Shown here piece after piece: positions 24,957 to 34,214 of a stretch of 64,000 nt of DNA (the stretch's first letter is position 1; each line of letters starts with the position of its first letter). The translations under genes and the position numbers were made by a program. Source of the stretch: MADRE2 sp964397015 (GTDB lineage: Bacteria; Desulfobacterota; Desulfobacteria; Desulfobacterales; Desulfobacteraceae); assembly GCA_964397015.1 (NCBI GenBank), contig CAYNHL010000002.1, positions 1 through 64,000 of the forward strand, written 5' to 3'. Below the pieces are notes generated by a model that saw nothing but the letters and a program-made list of their open reading frames with translations, had not been told where the DNA came from and searched no databases.

Positions 24957-26798
24957 TTAAAGTGTCTTTGGCTCGCCAGGCTGTTTGATGTGGAGATCCC
25001 GCTGGGGAAACGGAATGACGATGCCGTTGGCTTTGAAGATGTTGTCAATTTCGAACCTCAGGTTACTCTCGGCCAGGATGAAGTCATTGATGGTGGTCCA
25101 GAACCGTACCCGGAAATCAAGCGAACTGTCCCCAAAGTCGATGAAATGTACGGCCGGAGCCACAGGGTGCCGGTACACCTCCTTTACATTGTCCGCAGCC
25201 TGGAGCAGCAGCTCTTTGACCTGTGCCGTGTCCGATCCGTAGGCCACGCCGATATTCACATCTCTTCTGATAAAAGGGTCTTTATGGCTCCAGTTTGTCA
25301 CCTTGGCGCTGATAAATTCAGAATTCGGTAAAATAAGGCTGGAATTGTCATAGGTCTGGACCAGTGTGGCGCGGACATTGATTTTTTTGACTTCTCCCCA
25401 TGCGCCGCCGATTTCAACCACGTCGCCCACCTGTATGGGGCGTTCAAACAACAGGATCAATCCACTGATGAAATTGTTGAAAATGTTCTGGAGTCCGAAT
25501 CCAAGCCCTATGCCCAGTGCCCCTAAAGCAACGGTCAGGCCCGTGGTGTTCAAGCCGAAGACACTCAGGCTGATCAGGATGCCGACTGACCAGATCAGGT
25601 AGTTCAAGATGGTGATTACTGAATCCCTGGCTCCCAGGGACAGGCCGCTTTTGTCAAGCACGCGGCCTGCCATGATTTTTTGCCACACCTGGGTGAACAG
25701 GTATGTCAGCAAAAGGATCAAAACGGAATTAAAAAATCCGGAAAAGCTCAGTTCCAGTTTTCCCATCATGAATTTTTTGTTCAACACCTGCCAGGTCTGT
25801 GAGAAAAAGTCGTTCCCGGCTCCCCATGACAGGGCGATACCGGCAATAGCGACTGCCATGATGAAAAGATACAGTCCGTTGTAAAAAAACCAGTATAGTG
25901 GATACGGGACACCTTTGTAGGTCCGGGATACAGGGTCCAATTTGCCCTTGACCCCGAGGTTCAGGTCTATAAGGGAATAAACGAGCAGTGCACCTACACA
26001 TGCGGCAACGATTGTTCCTCCCCACGAGACCAGCCACCGGGAGGCAAAATCATTGTAACCGGCCAGATCGGCCAGTAATCCGGTCAATGCCACCAGTTTT
26101 GATCCGCCGTTTGCCAGCTTGAATTTTATTCCCTGACTGCCGGCCCTGATTTTTTTAAACCGGTACCAGAAGAAAAATATACCTGCGGTCAAAACAATCT
26201 CTGAGAGAATGCGAATCGGTGTCAAAAGGAAATGTTCCGGAGAAACAAACCGGTATATGGCCAGGTAGACCAGGGCGTAAAACCGGATCGCCCAGACAGC
26301 CGTGTTTGTCCACCGTTCAAAAAAGGTCCGTTCGGCAGAAGTGTTCTCCTGTCCCATCAACCGGAGGATATGGCCGGCTATTTTGGTGCACAGGGAAACC
26401 GTGATAAAGGTTTGTAAAAAAAGGAGAAAATCCGGGAACACACTATAAATCCGGGTGTTAAGCAGAAGAGTGCATGCCGCCAGCAGGTAAAGCCATAATC
26501 CGGATGCTTTGATCACTTTCAGCGGATAACCGGCTTTTTTTTGCAATACTTTCTGCAAGGCGGGTTTTTGCCAGAGCCAGGCCATTGCCCGGTATATCAG
26601 CAGGCCTGAAATAAGGATGACAATAAGAATGACAGCGGCATTTGCATCCATGTGCCGGCGTGCCAGATCCCATTTTTCAGCCAGGTTCTCTTTTGGCAAC
26701 AGGTCGGCACCAACTGCACTGGAAAGCATTCCCGGCAGCATGATCATAACCCCGATAGAGCAGAAAAACAGGAGCTTATGTATGATAGATCCTTGCAT
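24957..26798 (-). CDS. MscS-family mechanosensitive channel
   Basis: 613 residues: a probable signal peptide (HKLLFFCSIGVMIMLPG), many membrane helices, then the MscS pore and beta domain with ALGALGIGLGFGLQNIFNNFISG and FERPIQVGDVVEIGG. It acts as a pressure-gated channel of the inner membrane, in the larger multi-helix subclass. The ATG at 26798 is chosen because it starts 5 nt after the ABC permease stop and creates the signal peptide. The longer reading would overlap that gene by over 100 nt. Last gene of the transglutaminase-ABC-channel operon. Confidence 0.92.
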   Translation of the reverse strand: MQGSIIHKLLFFCSIGVMIMLPGMLSSAVGADLLPKENLAEKWDLARRHMDANAAVILIVILISGLLIYRAMAWLWQKPALQKVLQKKAGYPLKVIKASGLWLYLLAACTLLLNTRIYSVFPDFLLFLQTFITVSLCTKIAGHILRLMGQENTSAERTFFERWTNTAVWAIRFYALVYLAIYRFVSPEHFLLTPIRILSEIVLTAGIFFFWYRFKKIRAGSQGIKFKLANGGSKLVALTGLLADLAGYNDFASRWLVSWGGTIVAACVGALLVYSLIDLNLGVKGKLDPVSRTYKGVPYPLYWFFYNGLYLFIMAVAIAGIALSWGAGNDFFSQTWQVLNKKFMMGKLELSFSGFFNSVLILLLTYLFTQVWQKIMAGRVLDKSGLSLGARDSVITILNYLIWSVGILISLSVFGLNTTGLTVALGALGIGLGFGLQNIFNNFISGLILLFERPIQVGDVVEIGGAWGEVKKINVRATLVQTYDNSSLILPNSEFISAKVTNWSHKDPFIRRDVNIGVAYGSDTAQVKELLLQAADNVKEVYRHPVAPAVHFIDFGDSSLDFRVRFWTTINDFILAESNLRFEIDNIFKANGIVIPFPQRDLHIKQPGEPKTL

Positions 26799-26803
26799 GT
26801 TTT

Positions 26804-28489
26804 CTATGATTGGCGTTTTTTTAACCGGGCCGCGCCCAGTTTCATGGGAACGATTATGCACAGCACACTGATAACCGGTACCAGCGTAAAACAGAATATG
26901 TTCCACACCCATTCACTTGTGGACAGGGCCCTGTTTTTTATACCGGACATGAAAATGGAATATACCGGCCCGGCCTCCAGCATGATAACACCACCCACCA
27001 GGATGGCACAGCAGATCATGTATACCATGCCGCCGAAACCTGTCACGCTCTTTAAAGGGTTTTCAAGGTTGAAGTCGGCGTATATACTTCCAATACCTAT
27101 GGCCAGGGCGATGATGGCCGGTACCAGGATGGCGGTGGTGACAATGGAAAGCCCCATCATGAAGGGGGTAACGTTTAAAAGGATGTTGGTCCAGACGATA
27201 AGCACCTGGGTCAGGATAAAAAGGGGAACCAGGTAAACAAAAAATTTGATCCACAAGACCCTGGAAAGCGATACAGGTGATGACTGAATGATCCAGAAGG
27301 CATCGGACTCCAGGCTGACAGCCGGATAGGCAAACCGCCCGGCTATCGCTGTAAGTACAAACAGGGCCAGTCCCATGTTCAGAAAACTCAATAGGTTCTG
27401 AAGATAAAATTCGCCTATGGGAGATCTTTCCAGGGGCAGCAAAGTAAAATTATACACGTAGATTATGATCAGGGCACCCACCAGGAAAATCTGGCTCCAC
27501 TGGGTCTGGTCCCTGAAAAAAAACCGGATTTCCTTTATTGCAAGAGCCCGGATGATGGATGGTTTTTGTCTGAGAATCTGTTTGTCGGGCTTTGGCTTTA
27601 CCTTGTGTTCGGTTTTGCCCAGACTCTTGGATAGTCCTTTTTTATAAAGCAGGTCGGCCACTGCCAGCATAAGCATAATGCCTGCAATGGAAAAGCTCCA
27701 TGACAGGCCCAGGTTCAAAAGCGCCCCGGACCAGTTGTTTTCAAGCAGTTCCCTGATGCAGTCAAATACCCAGGTGCCGGGGAAAAAGGGGGACGAAGGG
27801 GTTTTCAGGGAAGAAATATACAAAAGAACCGTGTTGAATGCTTCCGGGTCCACGAACTGCTCGGGCTTGATCATGCGGGCAAAGATATACAACAGGCTGA
27901 ACAGCACAATTCCGAGAATGACAAAGATACTTTTGAGACGTCCGGCCGGGATGGCCATGACCAGGATGATGACCAGTGAGGCGCCGGCTGCCGTAGCGGT
28001 GACCGCCAGGGATATGATAGCAGTTCCCATGATGAAAAACGCTGCGGCCCCGCCGTCAAAAACCATGAGATAAGACAGGAGGATGGGAATGATATACAAA
28101 AAGACCATCCAGGAACTGTCGATAAAACTGAGCAGCCACCGGGACAAAAGTACCTGCCACGTGGCCACCGGCATGGCATGAATACAGATCAGGTCCTTTG
28201 ATAGAAAAAATCTGGATACACTGGTAATGACCGCACTGATGAAGAACAGGGAAAAAGCGACGGCAATTATCATGGACAGCAGCTTGAACGACAGCAGATA
28301 ACCGATTTCCTCAATGGTTGAAAAATAAACCAGGACCTTGTGGGAGATCATGAAAAGACCTGCCCAGAAGAGAATTCCGATGATGGCCATGATAATGAAC
28401 TTCCAGGGACGACGGGTGCCCGACCGGTTGATTAACCGGTTTTTCAGGCCGGTAATGCCTGGTGTCAACAGGGTGACGGCATCATTCAT
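26804..28489 (-). CDS. ABC-2 type transporter permease
   Basis: 561 residues, a polytopic inner-membrane protein with about 12 hydrophobic helices in two sets separated by a charged cytoplasmic segment (KTEHKVKPKPDKQILRQKP). Similar large permeases pair with an ATPase subunit such as the adjacent gene, which overlaps it by 8 nt. Likely an exporter or a regulator of membrane enzymes. Substrate unknown. Confidence 0.88.
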   Translation of the reverse strand: MNDAVTLLTPGITGLKNRLINRSGTRRPWKFIIMAIIGILFWAGLFMISHKVLVYFSTIEEIGYLLSFKLLSMIIAVAFSLFFISAVITSVSRFFLSKDLICIHAMPVATWQVLLSRWLLSFIDSSWMVFLYIIPILLSYLMVFDGGAAAFFIMGTAIISLAVTATAAGASLVIILVMAIPAGRLKSIFVILGIVLFSLLYIFARMIKPEQFVDPEAFNTVLLYISSLKTPSSPFFPGTWVFDCIRELLENNWSGALLNLGLSWSFSIAGIMLMLAVADLLYKKGLSKSLGKTEHKVKPKPDKQILRQKPSIIRALAIKEIRFFFRDQTQWSQIFLVGALIIIYVYNFTLLPLERSPIGEFYLQNLLSFLNMGLALFVLTAIAGRFAYPAVSLESDAFWIIQSSPVSLSRVLWIKFFVYLVPLFILTQVLIVWTNILLNVTPFMMGLSIVTTAILVPAIIALAIGIGSIYADFNLENPLKSVTGFGGMVYMICCAILVGGVIMLEAGPVYSIFMSGIKNRALSTSEWVWNIFCFTLVPVISVLCIIVPMKLGAARLKKRQS

Positions 28490-29219
28490 TGGCGGCTCCG
28501 GGTTCGGTCAGGTGCAGAAAAAGGTCTTCGAGGCGCTGGTGGCTGACACTGGATTCTTTTTGAAGATCTGACATGCTGCCCCGGGCCAGGATCTTCCCCT
28601 TGTGTATAATGGCCACCATATCGCATATGCTTTCGGCGATTTCAAGGGTATGGGTGGACATGAAAATAGTTTTCCCCCTTGCGGCCAGCTCCTGAAACAG
28701 CTTTTTAACGAGCCGGATGGCTGCCGGATCCAGTCCGACCATGGGCTCATCCACGACAATGATCTGAGGATCGTGAATCAGGGCCGATGCCATGACTATC
28801 CGCTGTTTCATCCCGTGGGAATAGGATTCAATCAGATTGTCCGCATAGTCCCGCATCGTGAACAGTGACAGGTAGCGGTCCCGTGCCGCAATGAAGTCGG
28901 CAGGCGGCACCTTGTAGATATCGGCACAGAATTTCAGGAATTCATTGCCGGTCATTTTTTCATACAGATATGGCCTGTCCGGAATGAACCCGATTTTCTG
29001 CTTGGCCTTTTCCGGTTGTTTTTCAAGATTGATGCCGGCTATTTCAACAGTGCCTGAATCAGGCAGCAGTATGCCGGAAAGAATCCGGATAGTGGTGGTT
29101 TTCCCGGCACCGTTGGGTCCTATGAATCCAAACAGGCAGCCCTCGGGGATGCTCAGGTTCAGGTTGTCCAGGGCTTTGAGCTTATGGTAGGTCTTTGTGA
29201 TATTCTTCAATAGAATCAT
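28482..29219 (-). CDS. ABC transporter ATP-binding protein
   Basis: 245 residues with Walker A GPNGAGKTT, Q-loop region GFIPDRPYLYE, signature SYSHGMKQR, Walker B IIVVDEPMVGLDP and the H-loop STHTLEIAE. This is an ABC-2 exporter ATPase, co-translated with the permease (8-nt overlap) and 1 nt downstream of the transglutaminase gene. Confidence 0.95.
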   Translation of the reverse strand: MILLKNITKTYHKLKALDNLNLSIPEGCLFGFIGPNGAGKTTTIRILSGILLPDSGTVEIAGINLEKQPEKAKQKIGFIPDRPYLYEKMTGNEFLKFCADIYKVPPADFIAARDRYLSLFTMRDYADNLIESYSHGMKQRIVMASALIHDPQIIVVDEPMVGLDPAAIRLVKKLFQELAARGKTIFMSTHTLEIAESICDMVAIIHKGKILARGSMSDLQKESSVSHQRLEDLFLHLTEPGAANE

Positions 29220-29220
29220 A

Positions 29221-30693
29221 TTATTCCATGTCTACAATCTTGATGGTGATGTTGCCGATGACACCTGCAAGTTCTATTCCGGTACCCTTTTTTGATTCGG
29301 CGAGCCTGATATGGGTTACATCGGCGGGAAACTGGTTGAAAACCGCGTCCGCCGTTACCCATTCGCCGGCGTAAAATGCGTTCCATGCATGGTACATGAA
29401 AAGATTGTTTTGATAATACAAGCCTGTCTCAATCCGTGTGGGAATACCGGCAGCTCTCCCGAGTGCGGCCAGTAAAACAGCATGTTCGTTACAGTCCCCC
29501 TGCCTGGTGTTCAATGTGGATAGGGCATCCGGCACAGAAGGCAAGGGCCGTTTTTCAATGTTTTCATAAACCCAGGTCAAAAGGGCCATGATTTTTTCTA
29601 CAGGCGATGTCTTGTCATGGGTTATGGACCGGGCCAAATCGATGATATCGTCATTGTCCGACTGGACAAAGGGGCCTGGCGACAGGTATGGGGCCATGTC
29701 GGGGCCCGGTTTTTCAAAAGGACCACTGGGAATGGATTCCTTCTTTACAGTCAGGCGCTTGCCTTTAACGGATTGCCTCCGGGTGTCGAGTATGTAATCT
29801 GAAAGATCGATACCGCCTATTTCGATCACGAGCTGTACCAGGGATTCTTTGTCTGTTATGGGAGTCTTTGTCGATACGCCGGCCAGCCGGGTCAGGTCCT
29901 GTTCAGGATGCGATGTGATGCCCGACAGCGCCTTCTGCCGTTCCATTGCCCTGATTGTCATGCCCAGCATGCCTGCCTCCTTGAGCACCCGGCCCCGGGT
30001 ATCCATCCATAGAGTCTGGGTCATTCCAGCCACTGAAAGTTCCACCATAATGGCCTGAACGGTTTCATTTGAAATATCGACGGGTTCAATGCCCTTGACC
30101 TGGACGGTGGCCGGCATGAATTCCATGCTGAGCGGTTCAAAAAGTGCATACTCCATCTTTGGATCAATGGACGGGTATCGCGTTGCCACATCCAGCAGGA
30201 TTCCAGAGGCCAGAAAGGGGGGTGATTCGACATCGATGGAAATTTTTCTGGGAATATCTTCGGCCCCTGAAGTGTGAATCGTGAACAAATTTTCTTCAAG
30301 CCGGCCCCGGGCCTTGAAGGTAAAAAGGCTGGAATGGATTGCAAGAGAAAATGATTCAAGGCTGAAATCGTTTTTAAGCCGGGCACTGGTTTCCATTTTG
30401 ATGTCCTGGACCATGCCCATGGTATTGAAACGGAAAAAGGCGCTGTCCTCTGAAGCGTAGCCGGTTTGAGTCGCCTGCAGGCTGGATACGGCATACCCGG
30501 CTTTTTCATCGTTGATGAAAATTCCTTTCCATGTTTCATGGTCAAGCACGGTTGCCTGTTCGGTGTCCGGCTGAGCCGTGGTGGAGGGGCCCAAGCCGGC
30601 CGGCTGGTAAAACCTTGCCCGGAAGATGACCAGGAACACCGCCATTGCAGCGGCAAACACTATAATAAACCATTTTTGCCTGAATAAAGCCAT
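29221..30693 (-). CDS. Membrane-anchored transglutaminase-like protein
   Basis: 490 residues: an N-terminal membrane anchor (KWFIIVFAAAMAVFLVIF), a long extracytoplasmic region and a C-terminal transglutaminase-like domain with the triad Cys in QGDCNEHAVLL, His in YHAWNAFY and Asp in WVTADAVFN. It probably acts as a periplasmic cysteine protease or amidase-type enzyme, not a true crosslinker. First gene of a four-gene operon with the ABC exporter and the MscS channel. A second, smaller transglutaminase-like protein is encoded at 41343-42020. Confidence 0.88.
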   Translation of the reverse strand: MALFRQKWFIIVFAAAMAVFLVIFRARFYQPAGLGPSTTAQPDTEQATVLDHETWKGIFINDEKAGYAVSSLQATQTGYASEDSAFFRFNTMGMVQDIKMETSARLKNDFSLESFSLAIHSSLFTFKARGRLEENLFTIHTSGAEDIPRKISIDVESPPFLASGILLDVATRYPSIDPKMEYALFEPLSMEFMPATVQVKGIEPVDISNETVQAIMVELSVAGMTQTLWMDTRGRVLKEAGMLGMTIRAMERQKALSGITSHPEQDLTRLAGVSTKTPITDKESLVQLVIEIGGIDLSDYILDTRRQSVKGKRLTVKKESIPSGPFEKPGPDMAPYLSPGPFVQSDNDDIIDLARSITHDKTSPVEKIMALLTWVYENIEKRPLPSVPDALSTLNTRQGDCNEHAVLLAALGRAAGIPTRIETGLYYQNNLFMYHAWNAFYAGEWVTADAVFNQFPADVTHIRLAESKKGTGIELAGVIGNITIKIVDME

Positions 30694-30794
30694 ATGATCT
30701 TTTACGAAAACACCCCGGGGTTAATATAAAATGTCCAGAATGCAGGGGATCTTCAGTTCGTTGTCTTCAGGATAAGACAAAAACGGTTGTGCTG

Positions 30795-31754
30795 TCAAGA
30801 AGATACCGTTGTGACAAATTTACTGGCCGTGCCGGTGCGGTATATATCGGTTTTCATAAAGTTGATAAACGCTTTTTCCGTCAGCGTTAAAACCTTGTCC
30901 TGAAGGAGGACCAAAGAAATTTTGTTGATAATGTCTTTTTTCCCGGTCCTGATGGGAATGATCCGGCCCTGCTTCAATTCCCTGCTCACTATGTGGGAAG
31001 CTACGACGCCGAGCCCTAGATGGCTTTTCATGCCGGATATGACGGCCTGGTGGTTGTCCACTGTCAAGACACGGTTCAATATCATGGAATGCTTGTTGAA
31101 GTGGTGTTTGAACCAGTTTATAAGGGGCAGCGAGCTTTTCTGGTAGGAAATGAATTCCTTTGTGGAAAGATTTTTAAAAGAATGATCCTTGTTGATCTTC
31201 CGTTCATAATAGTCACTGGAGCAGGCCAAAATGATCTCTTCGTCGATCAGTGGCTCGATGCTGTAGATGCCGAAATCCCTGGAGATCTGCTCCCTGGTTA
31301 AAAAGGCATCCACCAGGCCGAAATCAAGCTCGCCTTTGGCAATCATGGGGAAGATGCGGGCCGGGTCCCCTAACGTCATGGTAAATATCACTTCGGGATA
31401 AAGATCCCTGAAACCGGCAAAAAGACCCGGAAAATAGAATTTACCAAATTCAATGGGGGCCCCGATTCTCAGGACACCGGAAGGAATTTTTTTGCGGCTG
31501 ATAATGCTTTCAGTTCCATAGTCCAGCTGTTTTACAAAAGGCTGAATTATATCGAACAGTTCCTGCCCGGCCAGGGTGGGAACCAGTTTTTTGTGCAAAC
31601 GGATGAACAACAGAGTGTTAAGTTCTTCTTCAAGCCTTGTAAGTCTCTGGCTGACGGCTGAAGGTGAAATGTTCAGTTCCCTGGCCGCGCCTGCCACGCT
31701 GGTCTGGAGAAACACAAAGTAAAAGACTTTGAGGCGGTTAAAATCAGGAAGCAT
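30795..31754 (-). CDS. LysR-family transcriptional regulator
   Basis: 319 residues with an N-terminal winged helix-turn-helix (LKVFYFVFLQTSVAGAARELNISPSAVSQRLTRLEEEL) and a C-terminal substrate-binding domain. The inducer is unknown. It faces away from the 62-residue gene at 31877. The gap contains a LysR-box-like dyad (31760-31776) just 5 nt upstream of its own ATG, which suggests autoregulation and control of the divergent small gene. Confidence 0.93.
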   Translation of the reverse strand: MLPDFNRLKVFYFVFLQTSVAGAARELNISPSAVSQRLTRLEEELNTLLFIRLHKKLVPTLAGQELFDIIQPFVKQLDYGTESIISRKKIPSGVLRIGAPIEFGKFYFPGLFAGFRDLYPEVIFTMTLGDPARIFPMIAKGELDFGLVDAFLTREQISRDFGIYSIEPLIDEEIILACSSDYYERKINKDHSFKNLSTKEFISYQKSSLPLINWFKHHFNKHSMILNRVLTVDNHQAVISGMKSHLGLGVVASHIVSRELKQGRIIPIRTGKKDIINKISLVLLQDKVLTLTEKAFINFMKTDIYRTGTASKFVTTVSS

Positions 31755-31759
31755 TAGAA

Positions 31760-31776
31760 AATCTTAATCTAAGATT
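31760..31776. promoter_or_regulatory. LysR-box-like inverted repeat
   Basis: AATCTTA-ATC-TAAGATT, a perfect 7-bp inverted repeat with a 3-nt spacer and the T-N11-A layout of LysR operators, lies directly upstream of the LysR gene. Confidence 0.6.
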
Positions 31777-31876
31777 AAATTGTTTTAATTTTACTTAATA
31801 TCATTAATGATTTATATTGTACAGCATAAAAGATCTGATTGCCGGTACAGGCAATCCTTGAAAAGGAGAAAACACG

Positions 31877-32065
31877 ATGAAAGCCATTATAGACCAGCTC
31901 ACAAAAGTACTCGTATACATGGTAACCCCTGAAGATTCAACCAGGATGGGAAACAGTGTCCTGAGCTTCGGCCTGTCGTCAAGGCTGGTAAGTCTCGGGT
32001 CATTTAAAGCCCTGTTCTGGGTTTTCAATTCCATGGTGATTTTGTATTTGATAACCTTGCTATAA
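31877..32065 (+). CDS. Small membrane protein, divergent from LysR regulator
   Basis: 62 residues, not recognised. The N-terminal part is polar (KAIIDQLTKVLVYMVTPEDS). The C-terminal 20 residues (FKALFWVFNSMVILYLITLL) form a probable transmembrane helix. It has an excellent AAAAGGAG site 10 nt before the ATG, its own divergent promoter region and a downstream terminator, all of which argue for a real, expressed gene. It may be the regulated target of the LysR protein. Confidence 0.65.
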   Translation: MKAIIDQLTKVLVYMVTPEDSTRMGNSVLSFGLSSRLVSLGSFKALFWVFNSMVILYLITLL

Positions 32066-32114
32066 AAATACCTCAAACAGCGGCCCTAAAAAGGGCTGGT
32101 TATCAAACTCCCCG

Positions 32115-32144
32115 GCAGGCAGGTCATGTATATGGCCTGCCTGC
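32115..32144. terminator. Intrinsic terminator
   Basis: A 9-bp perfect stem GCAGGCAGG (32115-32123) / CCTGCCTGC (32136-32144) with a 12-nt loop, followed by TTCATTTT, between the small gene and the convergent peptide transporter operon. Confidence 0.7.
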
Positions 32145-32203
32145 TTCATTTTCAGGCCTGGGTAATGCACTGCCCGGCGTTTTTTGTCACGATGATTTCA
32201 AAA

Positions 32204-33241
32204 TCAGTCCAGGGACCGGTTCTCTTCCACTGCATGGCAGGCGACAAAGGTACCGTTATCCAGCCTGGTCATGAGGGGCACTTCAGCGGTACACCGCTTG
32301 TCGGCGTATACGCAACGGTTGTGGAAAACACACCCGGTCGGCAGGTTTACCGGCGTGGGCACTTCGCCCTTGAGCCTGATATGCTTGGCTTTTTTTTCGC
32401 CAATCCTGGGAATGGCACTCAGCAGTGCCCGGGTATAGGGGTGCCGCGGGGCTTCAAAAAGATTTTCAGCGCTGGCCACTTCACAAAGAGTACCCAGGTA
32501 CATGACTGCAACGCGGGTACTGATATGGCGGACCACGGACAAATCGTGGGTGATGAAAAGATATGTCAGGTCACGCTTTTCAGCGGCTTCCATCAGCAGG
32601 TTCAGGATCTGGGCCTGGATGGACACATCCAGGGCGGATACCGGTTCGTCTGCCACAATGAATTCCGGGTTGAGGATCAGCCCGCGGGCAATGCTTATCC
32701 GCTGGCGCTGACCGCCTGAGAATTCATGAGGATGCCGCCGGATCCATGCAGGATCCACGCCGACCTGGAGCATCACTTCAGCTATCATGTCCATTATCTG
32801 GGATGAGGGCAACCTGGGATTATGGAACCGCAGCGGTTCTTCCAGGGTCTGCTGCACTGTTTTCCTTGGGTTGAGAGAGGCATACGGGTCCTGGAAAATC
32901 ATCTGCATTTTTTTCCTGAACGGCAGCATTTGACCATGGTCCAGATTGTCTATACGTTTACCGTCATAGTATATTTCACCCGAGTTTGGTGCATAGAGTC
33001 CTATTACCACCCTGGCAAGCGTTGACTTACCGCATCCGCTTTCCCCTACAACACTAAGGGTTTCACCTTTCTGGACGGCAAGAGATACATTGTTGACAGC
33101 CTTGACGGTAGTTCTTTCACGCGTGAAACGGCCATTTTTGAATTTGATCTGATCGAGAAGTCCGCCTGAAATGTCAAAGTGCTTTACAATATTGTTGATG
33201 GATACGAGTGTATGATCTGTCTTCATGGGTTGCTCAAACAT
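32204..33241 (-). CDS. dppF: Peptide ABC transporter ATPase, DppF type
   Basis: 345 residues with Walker A VGESGCGKST, signature EFSGGQRQR, Walker B FIVADEPVSALD and the oligopeptide-transporter C-terminal extension with CVFHNRCVYADKRC, whose cysteines bind an Fe-S cluster in this family. It powers peptide import with DppD. The start could be the ATG at 33241 or at 33226. The latter has better spacing from GAG. Last gene of dppABCDF. Confidence 0.95.
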   Translation of the reverse strand: MFEQPMKTDHTLVSINNIVKHFDISGGLLDQIKFKNGRFTRERTTVKAVNNVSLAVQKGETLSVVGESGCGKSTLARVVIGLYAPNSGEIYYDGKRIDNLDHGQMLPFRKKMQMIFQDPYASLNPRKTVQQTLEEPLRFHNPRLPSSQIMDMIAEVMLQVGVDPAWIRRHPHEFSGGQRQRISIARGLILNPEFIVADEPVSALDVSIQAQILNLLMEAAEKRDLTYLFITHDLSVVRHISTRVAVMYLGTLCEVASAENLFEAPRHPYTRALLSAIPRIGEKKAKHIRLKGEVPTPVNLPTGCVFHNRCVYADKRCTAEVPLMTRLDNGTFVACHAVEENRSLD

Positions 33242-33248
33242 CCTTATC

Positions 33249-34205
33249 TTATTTCATGTGGCAAGCGGCAAGTGAACCGTTGATATCACGTAACAGCGGT
33301 GTTTCTCTGGTACAGATATCCTGCTTGAGTTCACATCTCGGGTTAAATGGGCATCCCGGGGGAATATCGGTCAGTGTCGGCATCATTCCCGGAATCTGGC
33401 TGAGTTTTTCACCGGGAGGTATGATACCGGGGATGGAGGTAATCAACCCCTGGGTGTAGGGGTGAACCGGATGCTGGATTATCTGGTCGGTCAATCCGTA
33501 CTCTATGATTCTACCGGCATACATGACCGCGATTTTCTCGGTCACCTGGGAGACAACGGCCAGATCATGGGTGATCAGAATCAATCCCATCTGTTCAGTG
33601 GTGCAAAGTTCCTGCAGCAGATCCATGATTTCCGCCTGTATGGTGACATCCAGTGCGGTTGTTGGTTCATCGGCTATTATGATGGCCGGGTCTGCCAGAA
33701 GTGAGATGGCGATGATGATTCGCTGCCGCATACCGCCTGACAATTCGTGCGGGTATTGTCGAAGGCGCTTTTCAGGTGAAGGAATCTGGACCTTCTTCAG
33801 CTTTTCCAGGGCAATACGTTCCGCCTCTTTTCGGGAGATGCTCCTGTGTGCCTTGAGGGTCTCAACCATCTGGGTGCCGATGGTGAATACCGGGTTCAGA
33901 GTCATCATCGGATCCTGGAAAATCATGCTGATGCGGTTTCCCCTGATCCGGCGCATCTTTGAAAAGGAGTACGAGCTGATTTCGTTGCCCTCGAACAGGA
34001 TACGGCCTTTTGATATATAACCGGGCTTGCTGATCAGGTTGATAATGGCGAATCCTGTCACGGATTTGCCGGCACCGCTTTCCCCCACTATTCCCAGTTT
34101 TTCCCCTTTGTCCAGGGTGAAGCTGACACCGTCGATGGCGGTGATATCACCAAATCTCAATGCAAATTTAACTTCAAGGTCTTGGACTTCTAAAAGATGA
34201 GACAT
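33249..34205 (-). CDS. dppD: Peptide ABC transporter ATPase, DppD type
   Basis: 318 residues with Walker A VGESGAGKSV, signature ELSGGMRQR, Walker B IIIADEPTTALD and the C-terminal GCPFNPRCELKQDIC region of the Dpp/Opp ATPase family. It partners DppF beneath the permease pair. AAGGAT lies upstream of the ATG. Confidence 0.96.
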   Translation of the reverse strand: MSHLLEVQDLEVKFALRFGDITAIDGVSFTLDKGEKLGIVGESGAGKSVTGFAIINLISKPGYISKGRILFEGNEISSYSFSKMRRIRGNRISMIFQDPMMTLNPVFTIGTQMVETLKAHRSISRKEAERIALEKLKKVQIPSPEKRLRQYPHELSGGMRQRIIIAISLLADPAIIIADEPTTALDVTIQAEIMDLLQELCTTEQMGLILITHDLAVVSQVTEKIAVMYAGRIIEYGLTDQIIQHPVHPYTQGLITSIPGIIPPGEKLSQIPGMMPTLTDIPPGCPFNPRCELKQDICTRETPLLRDINGSLAACHMK

Positions 34206-34214
34206 CTTGCTTGT

